A stretch of 54,171 bases of DNA from NCBI GenBank assembly GCA_028876395.1, contig JAGWRX010000185.1, positions 1-54,171 on the forward strand. The letters are read 5' to 3'. The notes under the pieces are model-generated. The model was given only the letters and a program-made list of their open reading frames with translations, was not told the origin of the DNA and ran no database searches. This stretch comes from Acidobacteriota bacterium (GTDB lineage Bacteria > Acidobacteriota > Terriglobia > Terriglobales > Acidobacteriaceae). The translations under genes were made by a program, and so were the position numbers. Below, piece by piece: positions 1 to 7,528 of the stretch; the stretch's first letter is position 1; the number at the start of each line of letters is the position of its first letter.

Positions 1-1057
1 CCATGAACCGGAACACCCGCAGCCGCGGCAATCCACCCTCGCGATCGCTGGCGACGTAGAAGTCGCGAAACAGGTCGACGTCTTCCAACATGACGTCAGT
101 GCGGTGGGGAATTCGCTCCGTCCAGTTCTCGCGCTGGGGGGCTTCGACGGGCGCGGTGACAAGCCGGAAGTTGCGGCCCTTGTCATTGGTGCGGATATAC
201 CAAAGCCCTTCGCGGTGATCCACCGAATACTCGTGCTCGTCCTCGCGCGGGACGATCACCTTGAACTCGCCTTCGGGCTCATCCGCCGCCAGGTACCACT
301 CCTCGGTGGTGGTATGGCTGGATGATTCCATCAGGATGTACTTGCCGTCGCGGGTGCGTCCCGCGCCCAGGTTGAAGCGCTCGTCGTCGTCCTGGTAGAC
401 GAGCACGTCGGCGGCGTAGGGGGTGCCGCGCATGTGCCGCCAGAACTGGTATTGGCGCTTCTGCTCCTCGTCCTCGACGGTGTAGAACAGCGTCAGATTG
501 TCCGCGGCCCATTCCACGGAGCCGACGCGATCCACTTCGCCGGGAAGGATTTCGCCCGTTTCCAGGTCCTTGATGTGCAGCGTGTACTGGCGGAAGCCCG
601 TGGTGTCGGTGGTGTAGGCCAGCCAGCGGCCGTCGTCGGTGATGGACGTATCGCCAACGGCGAAAAACGAATGCCCCTCGGCCAGCTTGTTTCCGTCGAG
701 GATGACCTGCTCCGGCGCGCTGCTGTCCGGCGCGGCGGCATCGCCCGACTTGCGGCAATGGATGGCGTATTGCAGGCCCTCCTCGGTGCGGGTGTAGTAC
801 CACCAGCTGCCGTCGCGGTAGGGAACCGTGACATCTGTCTGCTTGATGTGGCTGAGCATATCGCGGTAGAGGTCCTCGCGCAGGCCGGCCAGGGGGGCCA
901 TCACGGCCTCGGCGTAGGCGTTCTCGGCCTCAAGGTAGGCCGTCACGTCGGGATTTTCCTTGTCGCGAAGCCAGGCGTAGTCATCGGTGAGCACCACGCC
1001 ATGGAGCGTGGTCTCGGTGTGCTGCTTGCGGGCAACGGGGGGCAGATTCCGGGTCAT
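1..1057 (-). CDS. ptrB: Oligopeptidase B (S9 prolyl oligopeptidase family), 5' part only
   Basis: The 352 residues in view are the N-terminal beta-propeller part of a serine oligopeptidase that cleaves short peptides after basic residues. The N-terminus carries the family hallmark around residues 12-33 (HTETTLHG...DDYAWLRDKENPDV), followed by propeller-like blades such as DDGRWLAYTTD and VGSVEWAADN. The start is the ATG whose complement ends at 1057. The gene runs off the left edge, so the catalytic alpha/beta-hydrolase domain with its Ser-Asp-His triad is outside the window and activity cannot be judged. No signal peptide is seen, so a cytosolic enzyme is expected. It is divergent from the TPM-domain gene at 1168. 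Family assignment is firm; oligopeptidase B rather than another S9A member is inferred from the N-terminal motif. Confidence 0.88.
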   Translation of the reverse strand, partial: MTRNLPPVARKQHTETTLHGVVLTDDYAWLRDKENPDVTAYLEAENAYAEAVMAPLAGLREDLYRDMLSHIKQTDVTVPYRDGSWWYYTRTEEGLQYAIHCRKSGDAAAPDSSAPEQVILDGNKLAEGHSFFAVGDTSITDDGRWLAYTTDTTGFRQYTLHIKDLETGEILPGEVDRVGSVEWAADNLTLFYTVEDEEQKRQYQFWRHMRGTPYAADVLVYQDDDERFNLGAGRTRDGKYILMESSSHTTTEEWYLAADEPEGEFKVIVPREDEHEYSVDHREGLWYIRTNDKGRNFRLVTAPVEAPQRENWTERIPHRTDVMLEDVDLFRDFYVASDREGGLPRLRVFRFM

Positions 1058-1167
1058 TTCCTTCCCAGTGTAGTGCTTTGAGCGCCCCGGCCGGGTCAAT
1101 CGGGCGTGAGCGGCCCGCACCCGGGCGCTGGAACTCCGGGCGGCGCGTCCACGTACAATGAGTAGCG

Positions 1168-1974
1168 ATGATCGCTTTTCGCCGCAGATTCTCGTTTGTT
1201 GTTCTGGTGCTGGCCGGGCTGTTTGGATACTCCGCGACGGTCGCACTGGCCGAGCGGGTGCAGGACCTGCCCAAACCCACCGACTACGTAAGCGACTTTG
1301 CCCATGTGCTGTCGCCGCAGACGGTGGCGGTGCTGGATAACATCTGCAGCCAGCTCGACCACACCCAGGCCAACGCGCAGATTGCCATCGTTACCGTGCA
1401 TAACCTTGGCGGGGACGATGCCGCCAATTTTGCAGACGATCTTGAAACCAGGTGGAAGATGGGCCGCAAGGGCTCGGACCGCGGCGCCCTGGTGCTGCTG
1501 GCCGTGGACGACCACAAGTACCGGATCGAGGTCGGCTACGGCCTGGAAGGAATCCTTCCCGACGGCAAGGTGGGCGACATCGGCAGGGCGATGGTTCCTT
1601 ACCTGCGTGCCCGGGATTATGACAGCGCCGTGACTCTGGCCGTGGGCCAGCTTGCGCACGTCATTGCCACCGACGCCAAAATCACGCTGAGCGACGAGCC
1701 GGCGCTGGCGCAGCAGCCTGTGGAACGCGGCCCGATGCCGGGCAAGTTAGTTCTGCTGATCGTGCTGTTGATTTTCTTTGGCGGCTTCATGCTGCTGCGC
1801 ATCCTGCTCGGCCTGGGCCTGTTTTTGGGTGGCGGCGGGCCCTGGATTGGCGGAGGCCCGTTTTTCGGCGGAGGTGGCGGAGGCTTTGGCGGCGGTGACG
1901 GCGGTGGCGGCGGAGGCTTCGGCGGGTTTGGCGGCGGGGGCTTCGGCGGTGGCGGAGCCGGGGGCGACTGGTAG
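1168..1974 (+). CDS. TPM-domain (YgcG-type) secreted membrane protein with Gly-rich tail
   Basis: 268 residues. A signal peptide is visible at 1-28 (hydrophobic core, ending ALA before ERV). A TPM domain follows at about 38-168 (LPKPTDYVSDFAHVLS, then KGSDRGALVLLAVDDHKYRIEVGYGLEG). A strongly hydrophobic segment lies at about 193-222 and the tail to 268 is almost pure Gly with Phe, Ala and Asp. TPM proteins of this type sit in or outside the membrane; some homologues have phosphatase activity and others take part in membrane-complex assembly, so the exact role is unknown. The next gene, 61 bases on, encodes a LemA protein; LemA/TPM pairs are common, so the two probably form an operon. Confidence 0.85.
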   Translation: MIAFRRRFSFVVLVLAGLFGYSATVALAERVQDLPKPTDYVSDFAHVLSPQTVAVLDNICSQLDHTQANAQIAIVTVHNLGGDDAANFADDLETRWKMGRKGSDRGALVLLAVDDHKYRIEVGYGLEGILPDGKVGDIGRAMVPYLRARDYDSAVTLAVGQLAHVIATDAKITLSDEPALAQQPVERGPMPGKLVLLIVLLIFFGGFMLLRILLGLGLFLGGGGPWIGGGPFFGGGGGGFGGGDGGGGGGFGGFGGGGFGGGGAGGDW

Positions 1975-2035
1975 GCTTTGCGTGGCTTTTTCGAACGGGC
2001 TTCCCTGATTGGGAGCCGGAGGAGAAAGGTACCGT

Positions 2036-2614
2036 ATGCGTCGAGGACTTTGGATTGCCCTTGGAATCGTAGGCGTGCTGGTCTTGGCCATTCTCATGGT
2101 CTTTGCCAGCTATGTGAGCGCAAGAAACCAGATGGTGGCCAATGATCAGGGTGTCAAGGCCGCGTGGTCTGAGGTGGATGTTCAACTGCAGCGTCGTGCC
2201 GATCTGATTCCCAACCTGGTGGAGACGGTCAAGGGATTCACGAAGGAAGAGAGCACCGTGTTTGGCGACATTGCCAATGCGCGCGCCGGCATGCTGAATG
2301 CCCAGGGCCCCCAGGCAAAGATCGAGGCCAACGGGCGGCTGGATTCAGCGCTGGGACGGCTGCTGCTGCTGACGGAGAACTATCCGCAGCTGCGATCGAG
2401 CGACCAGTTCATGCGCCTTCAGGACGAGCTGGCCGGTACGGAAAACCGCATCGGCGTGGCTCGCAAGCGCTACAACGATGCGCTGCAGAACTACAACACC
2501 TTCGTGCTCCAGTTTCCCAACAACATCTGGGCGGGCATTGCCGGTTACAAGGTGAACAACGCCTTCTTCACGGCCAGTCCCGCCGCGCAGACGGTGCCCA
2601 ACGTGAAGTTCTAG
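2036..2614 (+). CDS. lemA: LemA family protein
   Basis: 192 residues. One N-terminal transmembrane helix (about 5-25) is followed by the helical-bundle LemA domain, with the hallmark segment AWSEVDVQLQRRADLIPNLVETVKGF and the later ARKRYNDALQNYNTFVLQFPNNIWAG. The start at 2036 is chosen over the TTG at 2009 because a GGAGGAGAAAGG ribosome site lies just before it and MRRGLWIALG gives a proper membrane anchor. It follows the TPM-domain gene and is closed by a strong terminator at 2635. Molecular function of the family is not established; LemA proteins are membrane-anchored with a large domain outside the cytoplasm or in the periplasm. Confidence 0.9.
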   Translation: MRRGLWIALGIVGVLVLAILMVFASYVSARNQMVANDQGVKAAWSEVDVQLQRRADLIPNLVETVKGFTKEESTVFGDIANARAGMLNAQGPQAKIEANGRLDSALGRLLLLTENYPQLRSSDQFMRLQDELAGTENRIGVARKRYNDALQNYNTFVLQFPNNIWAGIAGYKVNNAFFTASPAAQTVPNVKF

Positions 2615-2634
2615 CGAGCCGGGCGGCAGGCGCC

Positions 2635-2670
2635 AAAAAAGGCCATCCCATGCGCCGGGATGGCCTTTTT
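2635..2670 (+). terminator. Bidirectional rho-independent terminator between lemA and the STAS gene
   Basis: Six A's, then GGCCATCCC, a 7-base loop, GGGATGGCC and five T's. The perfect 9-bp stem flanked by A and T runs can end both lemA (+) and the convergent STAS gene (-). A second terminator with nearly the same stem lies at 38053. Confidence 0.9.
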
Positions 2671-2704
2671 CTGCGTTGATTGAAGGAGGCAGCCCGTACG
2701 GAGG

Positions 2705-3049
2705 CTACTTGTAGGAAGCGATCGCGGTAGCTTCGTCGTCGTAAATGTCAAAGACGGTGTAGAGCTTGGTCAGCTGCAACACGTCCTTAACCTTCTTGGT
2801 AAGGTTCAACAGCTTCAGGGCGGCACCCTGATTCTTGGATGTGGTGAAGGCGCTGACCAGTTCGCCCAGACCCGAGCTGTCGATATAGCTCACGTCGCCC
2901 AGATTCAGCAGGATCATCTTCTGCCCTTTGCTGATCAGGTCGCGAATGGCCTCGCGCAACTGCACACTGCCCTCGCCCAGAGTAATCCGCCCGCTGAGAT
3001 CGAGAACGGTGATGCCGTCTACTTCGCGGGAAGCAATAGTAAGAGCCAC
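2705..3049 (-). CDS. STAS-domain anti-sigma-factor antagonist (SpoIIAA/RsbV type)
   Basis: 114 residues, a single STAS domain. The conserved phosphorylation site is intact: Ser58 in IDSSGLGEL. In this family the unphosphorylated protein binds the kinase/anti-sigma factor and frees its target, and phosphorylation by that kinase switches it off. The start is GTG at 3049, because AAAAGGAGGAATTCC directly precedes it; an upstream ATG at 3124 would give a 139-residue form with no ribosome site. It lies 138 bases downstream of an RsbW-like kinase gene on the same strand, so the pair is a partner-switching module. No sigma factor gene is next to it. Confidence 0.88.
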   Translation of the reverse strand: MALTIASREVDGITVLDLSGRITLGEGSVQLREAIRDLISKGQKMILLNLGDVSYIDSSGLGELVSAFTTSKNQGAALKLLNLTKKVKDVLQLTKLYTVFDIYDDEATAIASYK

Positions 3050-3187
3050 GGGAATTCCTCCTTTTGGTGTAGTACGTTTATAGCACTGTTGGCGGTGGTA
3101 GAGATGTGGAAGTCCTACCCGCAATCACTGCGGGTCGCAGATGATCCCCCGACCTCCGTCCCCCCGAACGGTTCCTGCTCCTGCACG

Positions 3188-3628
3188 CTAAGTCTTTCCT
3201 TCCGGTGGAGCCAGATGCTTCACCAGCGTCAGCTCGGTGCCGGGATGCAGTTGACGAAAGTGTACCTCATCCATGAAAGAGCGGATAAGAAAGATGCCCC
3301 GGCCGGTGCCCCGCATCAGGTTTTCGGGGGCGAGCGGGTCGGGGATCCTTTCCGGATCCAGCCCTTCTCCCTCATCGGCGATGGTGATGACCAGTGATTT
3401 TCCGGTGTTTTCAAAGCTGGCCTTGACCAGCTTTTTGGGGTCGTAGTCGTTTCCGTGCAGCACCGCGTTGACGGCGGCTTCGCGCACGGCCATGGTAAGC
3501 CGGAAGCGTTCGTCCTCATCGAGGCCGGCTTCGGCTGCGAGCTTGTCCGCGGTGGCTTCCACCTCGCCAACGCTCTCCATGGTCGAATTCAGTGAGAACT
3601 CCAGTCGCCCTGCTCCTGGTTTGCTCAA
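3188..3628 (-). CDS. RsbW-like serine kinase / anti-sigma factor (HATPase_c_2)
   Basis: 146 residues from the TTG at 3628. GHKL ATPase motifs are clear: N box VREAAVNAVLHGN, G1 box ITIADEGEGLDP, and G2 region RGTGRGIFLIRSFMDEV. Such proteins bind ATP, phosphorylate a STAS antagonist and sequester a sigma factor or other partner. TTG 3628 is chosen because GGCGGAGGC sits upstream and the protein then begins shortly before the first beta strand (RLEFSLNST); the longer form from 3697 adds a basic stretch that does not look like part of the fold. The STAS gene follows. The target sigma factor is not in the window. Confidence 0.87.
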   Translation of the reverse strand: MSKPGAGRLEFSLNSTMESVGEVEATADKLAAEAGLDEDERFRLTMAVREAAVNAVLHGNDYDPKKLVKASFENTGKSLVITIADEGEGLDPERIPDPLAPENLMRGTGRGIFLIRSFMDEVHFRQLHPGTELTLVKHLAPPEGKT

Positions 3629-3827
3629 AAGGTTTTGCCTCCGCCTCTGCCGGAACAGCAACGTCGCACCGCACCGCCCGAGGTACCTTGCTGGCAAGTT
3701 TCATAGCTGCAGCGAAATGTGTCAAGCAGAACTGCGCCGTCCCCGCCTCGTACGCTATTCGGATACGAGTTATCCAGCCGGATGCGGGTAGAGGCGCAAA
3801 CCGGCGCAGAGGGAATACACTCACCTC

Positions 3828-5084
3828 ATGCAGCCTCGCACAACAGCCCGCGTGAGCCTGACCGCACTGCTCGGCACTCCGGTGACCGATGCGCAGGGGC
3901 ACATGCGCGGCCGGCTCAAGGACATTGCCGTAGCCACGGGTCCCGACGCGGGCAAAGTTGCCGGACTGGTGCTGAAAACCCGCGCGGGGCTGTCGATTGT
4001 GCCATCGCATGAGGTCATGGAAACTCCCGCCGGAACGCTGGAGTTGCGGTCGGCGGGCGCCCTGGTTCCGCTCGAGGACCAGGGCAATTACCTCTATCTG
4101 CAGCAGGACCTGGTGGACCGGCAGATTATCGATGTCCATGGCCGCAAGGTGGTCCGCGTTAATGATGTGGACCTGGAATGGATGGGCCACGGAGCGGCGC
4201 ACCTGCTGCGCGTGGCCGAGGTCGAAGTAGGGCTGCGCGGAGCCTTTCGCCGGGTATTCAAAGGATTGCTGCCCAGAGCTTCACTGGAGTTGCTCTCGCG
4301 CAAGTTCGGGGCGCGCGGCATCCCCTGGCAGTTTGTGAATGTGATTGAGGTGGACCCGGCGCGGCGGGTCAAGCTGCGCATCGAGCACGAGAGGCTGGCG
4401 GAGATGCACCCCTCCGACCTGGCCGAGATTCTGGAAGACCTGGCGCCCGCCGAGCGCGAGGCTGTCTTTACCTCGCTGGATGAAGAAGTGGCCGCCGAGG
4501 CTCTGGAGGAGGTCGAACCCAGGCTGCAGAAGGCCCTGCTGGAGAAGCTGGACGAGGAAAAGATCGCCGACATCGTCGAGGAAATGGACCCCGGGGCCGC
4601 TGCCGACTTGCTGGCCGAACTTCCCGAGGAGCAATCGGATGCCATTCTCGAGGAAATGGAGCCCGAGGAGCGGCAGGAGGTTGCCGAGCTGCTCGAATTC
4701 GACGAGAAATCGGCTGCCGGCTGCATGACAACCGATTTTGTCTATCTCGGCATGAATGCCACGGTTGCCAATGCCGTGCAGGCGCTGCGCAGCTTTGACG
4801 GCGACCCGGAGAGCGTGATGGAAATTTACCTGCTCGACGAAAAGCGGGTACTGCGGGGGGTTGTTCCGCTGGCCCGCCTGGTGATGGCGCAGCCGGAGAC
4901 ACGGCTTTCCGTGCTGGTCGAGCAGCGTTTCCTCTCCTGCCCGGCAGATCTGCACCAGAACGAACTGGCCGAGCTTTTTGACAAGTACAACCTGCACGCT
5001 CTGCCCGTGGTGGATGCTCATGGCCGCATGGCAGGGGTGGTCCAGGCCGACCACGTGATCAGCTTTCTGCGCGAAAAGCTGTAA
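3828..5084 (+). CDS. Soluble PRC-barrel / MgtE N-domain / CBS protein
   Basis: 418 residues with no transmembrane segment. Two PRC-barrel-like units fill the first 175 residues (LGTPVTDAQGHMRGRLKDI... and DRQIIDVHGRKVVRVNDVDL). An MgtE N-terminal superhelix follows at about 182-285 (repeats such as MHPSDLAEILEDLAPAE and LDEEKIADIVEEMDPG), then a CBS pair from about 290 to the end. In the MgtE channel the N and CBS domains sense cytosolic Mg2+ and gate the pore; here the pore is absent, so this is a stand-alone sensor or regulator. Proteins of this build are often linked to Nramp-type transporter genes, and a non-canonical Nramp gene lies 3.8 kb downstream. The ATG at 3828 has only a distant AGAGGGA. 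Confidence 0.82.
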   Translation: MQPRTTARVSLTALLGTPVTDAQGHMRGRLKDIAVATGPDAGKVAGLVLKTRAGLSIVPSHEVMETPAGTLELRSAGALVPLEDQGNYLYLQQDLVDRQIIDVHGRKVVRVNDVDLEWMGHGAAHLLRVAEVEVGLRGAFRRVFKGLLPRASLELLSRKFGARGIPWQFVNVIEVDPARRVKLRIEHERLAEMHPSDLAEILEDLAPAEREAVFTSLDEEVAAEALEEVEPRLQKALLEKLDEEKIADIVEEMDPGAAADLLAELPEEQSDAILEEMEPEERQEVAELLEFDEKSAAGCMTTDFVYLGMNATVANAVQALRSFDGDPESVMEIYLLDEKRVLRGVVPLARLVMAQPETRLSVLVEQRFLSCPADLHQNELAELFDKYNLHALPVVDAHGRMAGVVQADHVISFLREKL

Positions 5085-5180
5085 TAAGCACCGTCCAGCG
5101 GCTCCCAAAATGGGGCAATTCCGTGCCGGAGCCCATTTCTCGTTACCAATACTTAAATAAAAAGAGCAGCTTATATCTGA

Positions 5181-5195
5181 AATTGTGAAACAATT
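5181..5195. promoter_or_regulatory. Perfect inverted repeat AATTGT-GAA-ACAATT before the nitronate-monooxygenase-like gene
   Basis: Six-base arms with a 3-base centre end five bases before the ATG at 5201, in a locally AT-rich stretch. It could be an operator or a small hairpin over the ribosome site. Function is a guess. Confidence 0.3.
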
Positions 5196-5200
5196 ACAAG

Positions 5201-6673
5201 ATGGTCCCGTTTCCAAAGATTATTCAGGGCGGCATGGGTGTGGGCGTCTCCAACTGGCGCCTGGCGCAGGCGGTCTCACGACTTGGCCAGCTCGGGGTGG
5301 TTTCCGGCACGGCACTCGATCAGCTGTTTGTGCGCCGGCTTGCCGACGGCGACCTGGGCGGGCACATGCGCAGGGGCCTCGATGCATTTCCGTTTCCCGA
5401 GATGGCCCGCCGCATCTGGCAGGAATATTTTGTGCCGGGCGGCAAAGGCAGCGAGACGCCTTATCCTGCGACGCCGATGCACCAGCGGGTGGAACCGCGC
5501 AAGGTGGTTGAGCTCTGCATCGTGAGCAATTTTGTCGAGGTGTTCCTGGCGCGGGAAGGCCACAGGAATCTGGTGGGCGTCAACTTCCTCGAAAAGGTGC
5601 AACTGCCTCATCTGGCGTCTATTTACGGGGCAATGCTGGCGGGCGTGGGCTATGTGCTCATGGGAGCCGGCATTCCGCTGCACATTCCCGGCGTGCTGGA
5701 TATGTATGCCGCCGGAAGGCCAGCCGAGTACAAGCTGGCGGTGACGGGCGCAGCGCCGGACCAGGATACCTACATGCACTTTGACCCGGCTGACTACATC
5801 GAGGGACCGTTGCCGCTGCTTTCCCGGCCCAGATTTCTGGCCATCGTCTCCTCCAACACGCTGGCCACGACCATGCTGCGCCGGGCGAGTGGGCGTGTGG
5901 ACGGACTGGTGATTGAAAGCCCGACGGCAGGGGGGCATAATGCCCCGCCGCGCGGCAAAATGCAGCTCAACGCCGACGGTGAACCGGTGTACGGCGAGCG
6001 GGACAAGGTGGACATTCGGGCGCTGCGGGAGCTGGGCGTGCCTTTCTGGCTGGCGGGCGGCTACGGCAATGCGGACAAGCTGCGCGAGGCGCTCGAACTG
6101 GGCGCGGCGGGTGTGCAGGTGGGCACGGCCTTCGCATTCAGCGAGGAGTCCGGCATGCGCCCCGACCTGAAGAAGAGGCTGCTGGCGCAGGCGCTGGAAG
6201 GCAAGGGCGATGTGTACACCGATCCGCTGGCCTCGCCGACCGGCTTCCCGTTTAAAGTCGCGCAGTTGGAGGGAACTTCGTCTGCGCTGAACATCTATCA
6301 GGAGCGGAAGCGCGTTTGCGATCTCGGCTACCTGCGGGACCCGTACGCACAGCCGGATGGCAAGATCGGTTACCGGTGTGCAGCCGAGCCGGTGGCCACC
6401 TACGTCGCCAAAGGCGGCAAAATCGAGGACACGGTGGGGCGCAAGTGCCTGTGCAACGCGCTGTTAGCCAATATCGGCCATGCGCAGACGCGCAAGGATG
6501 GCCAGGTGGAGCCGCCGCTGGTTACGGTGGGTGACGACCTGAACACGATTGCGCAGTTCCTCGCTCCTGGACGCGAAAGTTATAGCGCCGGGCAGGTTGT
6601 CGAATCGCTCCTGAGCAAGGTGACTGCGGAACCGGTCTTAACCGCCGAGCCAGTGCTGGCGGCAACAGCCTGA
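5201..6673 (+). CDS. Nitronate monooxygenase-like (2-nitropropane dioxygenase / PfaD-type) flavoprotein
   Basis: 490 residues. The N-terminus PKIIQGGMGVGVSNWRLAQAVSRLGQLGVVSGTAL and the phosphate/flavin segment GLVIESPTAGGHN (His in the usual catalytic place) are typical of FMN-dependent TIM-barrel enzymes of this group, as is the later GAAGVQVGTAFAFSEESGM. At 490 residues it is longer than simple nitronate monooxygenases (about 330-380) and resembles the PfaD-like enoyl reductases found with polyketide or polyunsaturated lipid synthesis. No such synthase is in the window, so the substrate is unknown. A Cys pair (RKCLCNALLANIGHAQ) near residue 415 is also seen. Cytosolic, apparently a single-gene unit. 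Confidence 0.85.
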   Translation: MVPFPKIIQGGMGVGVSNWRLAQAVSRLGQLGVVSGTALDQLFVRRLADGDLGGHMRRGLDAFPFPEMARRIWQEYFVPGGKGSETPYPATPMHQRVEPRKVVELCIVSNFVEVFLAREGHRNLVGVNFLEKVQLPHLASIYGAMLAGVGYVLMGAGIPLHIPGVLDMYAAGRPAEYKLAVTGAAPDQDTYMHFDPADYIEGPLPLLSRPRFLAIVSSNTLATTMLRRASGRVDGLVIESPTAGGHNAPPRGKMQLNADGEPVYGERDKVDIRALRELGVPFWLAGGYGNADKLREALELGAAGVQVGTAFAFSEESGMRPDLKKRLLAQALEGKGDVYTDPLASPTGFPFKVAQLEGTSSALNIYQERKRVCDLGYLRDPYAQPDGKIGYRCAAEPVATYVAKGGKIEDTVGRKCLCNALLANIGHAQTRKDGQVEPPLVTVGDDLNTIAQFLAPGRESYSAGQVVESLLSKVTAEPVLTAEPVLAATA

Positions 6674-6711
6674 TCCGGAGAACGCTTTCAGCCACATAAT
6701 GGCCCAACGCC

Positions 6712-6727
6712 CGTGACGCCCGTCACG
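6712..6727. promoter_or_regulatory. Inverted repeat CGTGACG-CC-CGTCACG
   Basis: A perfect 7-base-arm dyad with a 2-base centre, about 85 bases before the Gln-rich protein gene and 39 after the stop of the preceding gene. The loop is too short for a good RNA hairpin, so a protein-binding site is more likely. No regulator is identified. Confidence 0.3.
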
Positions 6728-6812
6728 ATCATTTCGTCTCGCAGGGCAGTCTAACCTTCCGAAGAAACGGGAACTGACCGGTCCTTTCGGTCTGCCCGGG
6801 GAGGGAACTGCC

Positions 6813-7445
6813 ATGAAATGGAATCTCTCGGTACCTTTGGCGATGATGCTCGCGGTCACCCCGATCATGCTGCTTGCGCAGCAGGGTGGCGGTGGTGGCG
6901 GCGGAGGCGGCCAGCGGCAGCAGGGCCAGGGCCAGGCTGGCGCTGCCGGTCAAAGAACGGGCCGGGGCACGATGACCCAGACGCGCGATCAGGCGCGCCA
7001 GCAGCAACGTCAGCGGCTGCACACCCAGGCCACCACCCAGCAGCGCGACCAGTACCGCACCTGCGACCAGTCGATGCAGCAGGCGCGGACGCAGACCCGC
7101 GACCTGGCGCGCTCGGCCAGCGGCAAGACCTTCAACGCAGACGAGGCGCGCCGCCAGCATCAGCAGCTCCAGGAGCAGCTTCGCACCATGCAGCAGGATC
7201 GCGAGCGCCTGCACCAGGGCCTGAACCAGGAACAGCAGGCCGCCATTCAGGAGCGCAATCAGAAAATGCAGCAGATGCATGAGCGCATCCAGAACCGCCT
7301 GCAGGAAATGAATCAGGAATTGTCGAAGACCGAGCCCAACGGCAAGCGCGTATCCGAACAGGCACGCGCCACTGAACGCGATATGAACGCGTATCGGAAC
7401 GAATACCGTAAGATGGGCGACGATCTGGGACTGAAGGACGAGTAA
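6813..7445 (+). CDS. Hypothetical secreted Gln/Arg-rich coiled-coil protein
   Basis: 210 residues. A signal peptide is visible (MKWNLSVPLAMMLAVTPIMLLA), followed by a short Gly run and then a long charged, Gln-rich region (about 45-195) with repeated QQQR/QARTQTRDL segments that should form a coiled coil. No catalytic motif or known family is recognised. GGGGAGGGAA lies eight bases before the ATG. Exported and probably periplasmic. It stands alone, between a metabolic gene and a convergent glycosidase gene, and is followed by a hairpin at 7489. Confidence 0.7.
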   Translation: MKWNLSVPLAMMLAVTPIMLLAQQGGGGGGGGGQRQQGQGQAGAAGQRTGRGTMTQTRDQARQQQRQRLHTQATTQQRDQYRTCDQSMQQARTQTRDLARSASGKTFNADEARRQHQQLQEQLRTMQQDRERLHQGLNQEQQAAIQERNQKMQQMHERIQNRLQEMNQELSKTEPNGKRVSEQARATERDMNAYRNEYRKMGDDLGLKDE

Positions 7446-7488
7446 CAGCCGCGCCGTGAACCCATGCTCAGGCGGGGGAGCCGGTTGA

Positions 7489-7525
7489 CGTGGAGCAGCT
7501 ACGGTTGCTCCACGCCAATTTGTTT
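7489..7525 (+). terminator. Probable rho-independent terminator
   Basis: CGTGGAGCA, an 8-base loop and TGCTCCACG give a perfect 9-bp stem, followed by a modest T-rich stretch (AATTTGTTT). It would end the Gln-rich protein gene; on the opposite strand there is no T run. Confidence 0.55.
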
Positions 7526-7528
7526 CAG

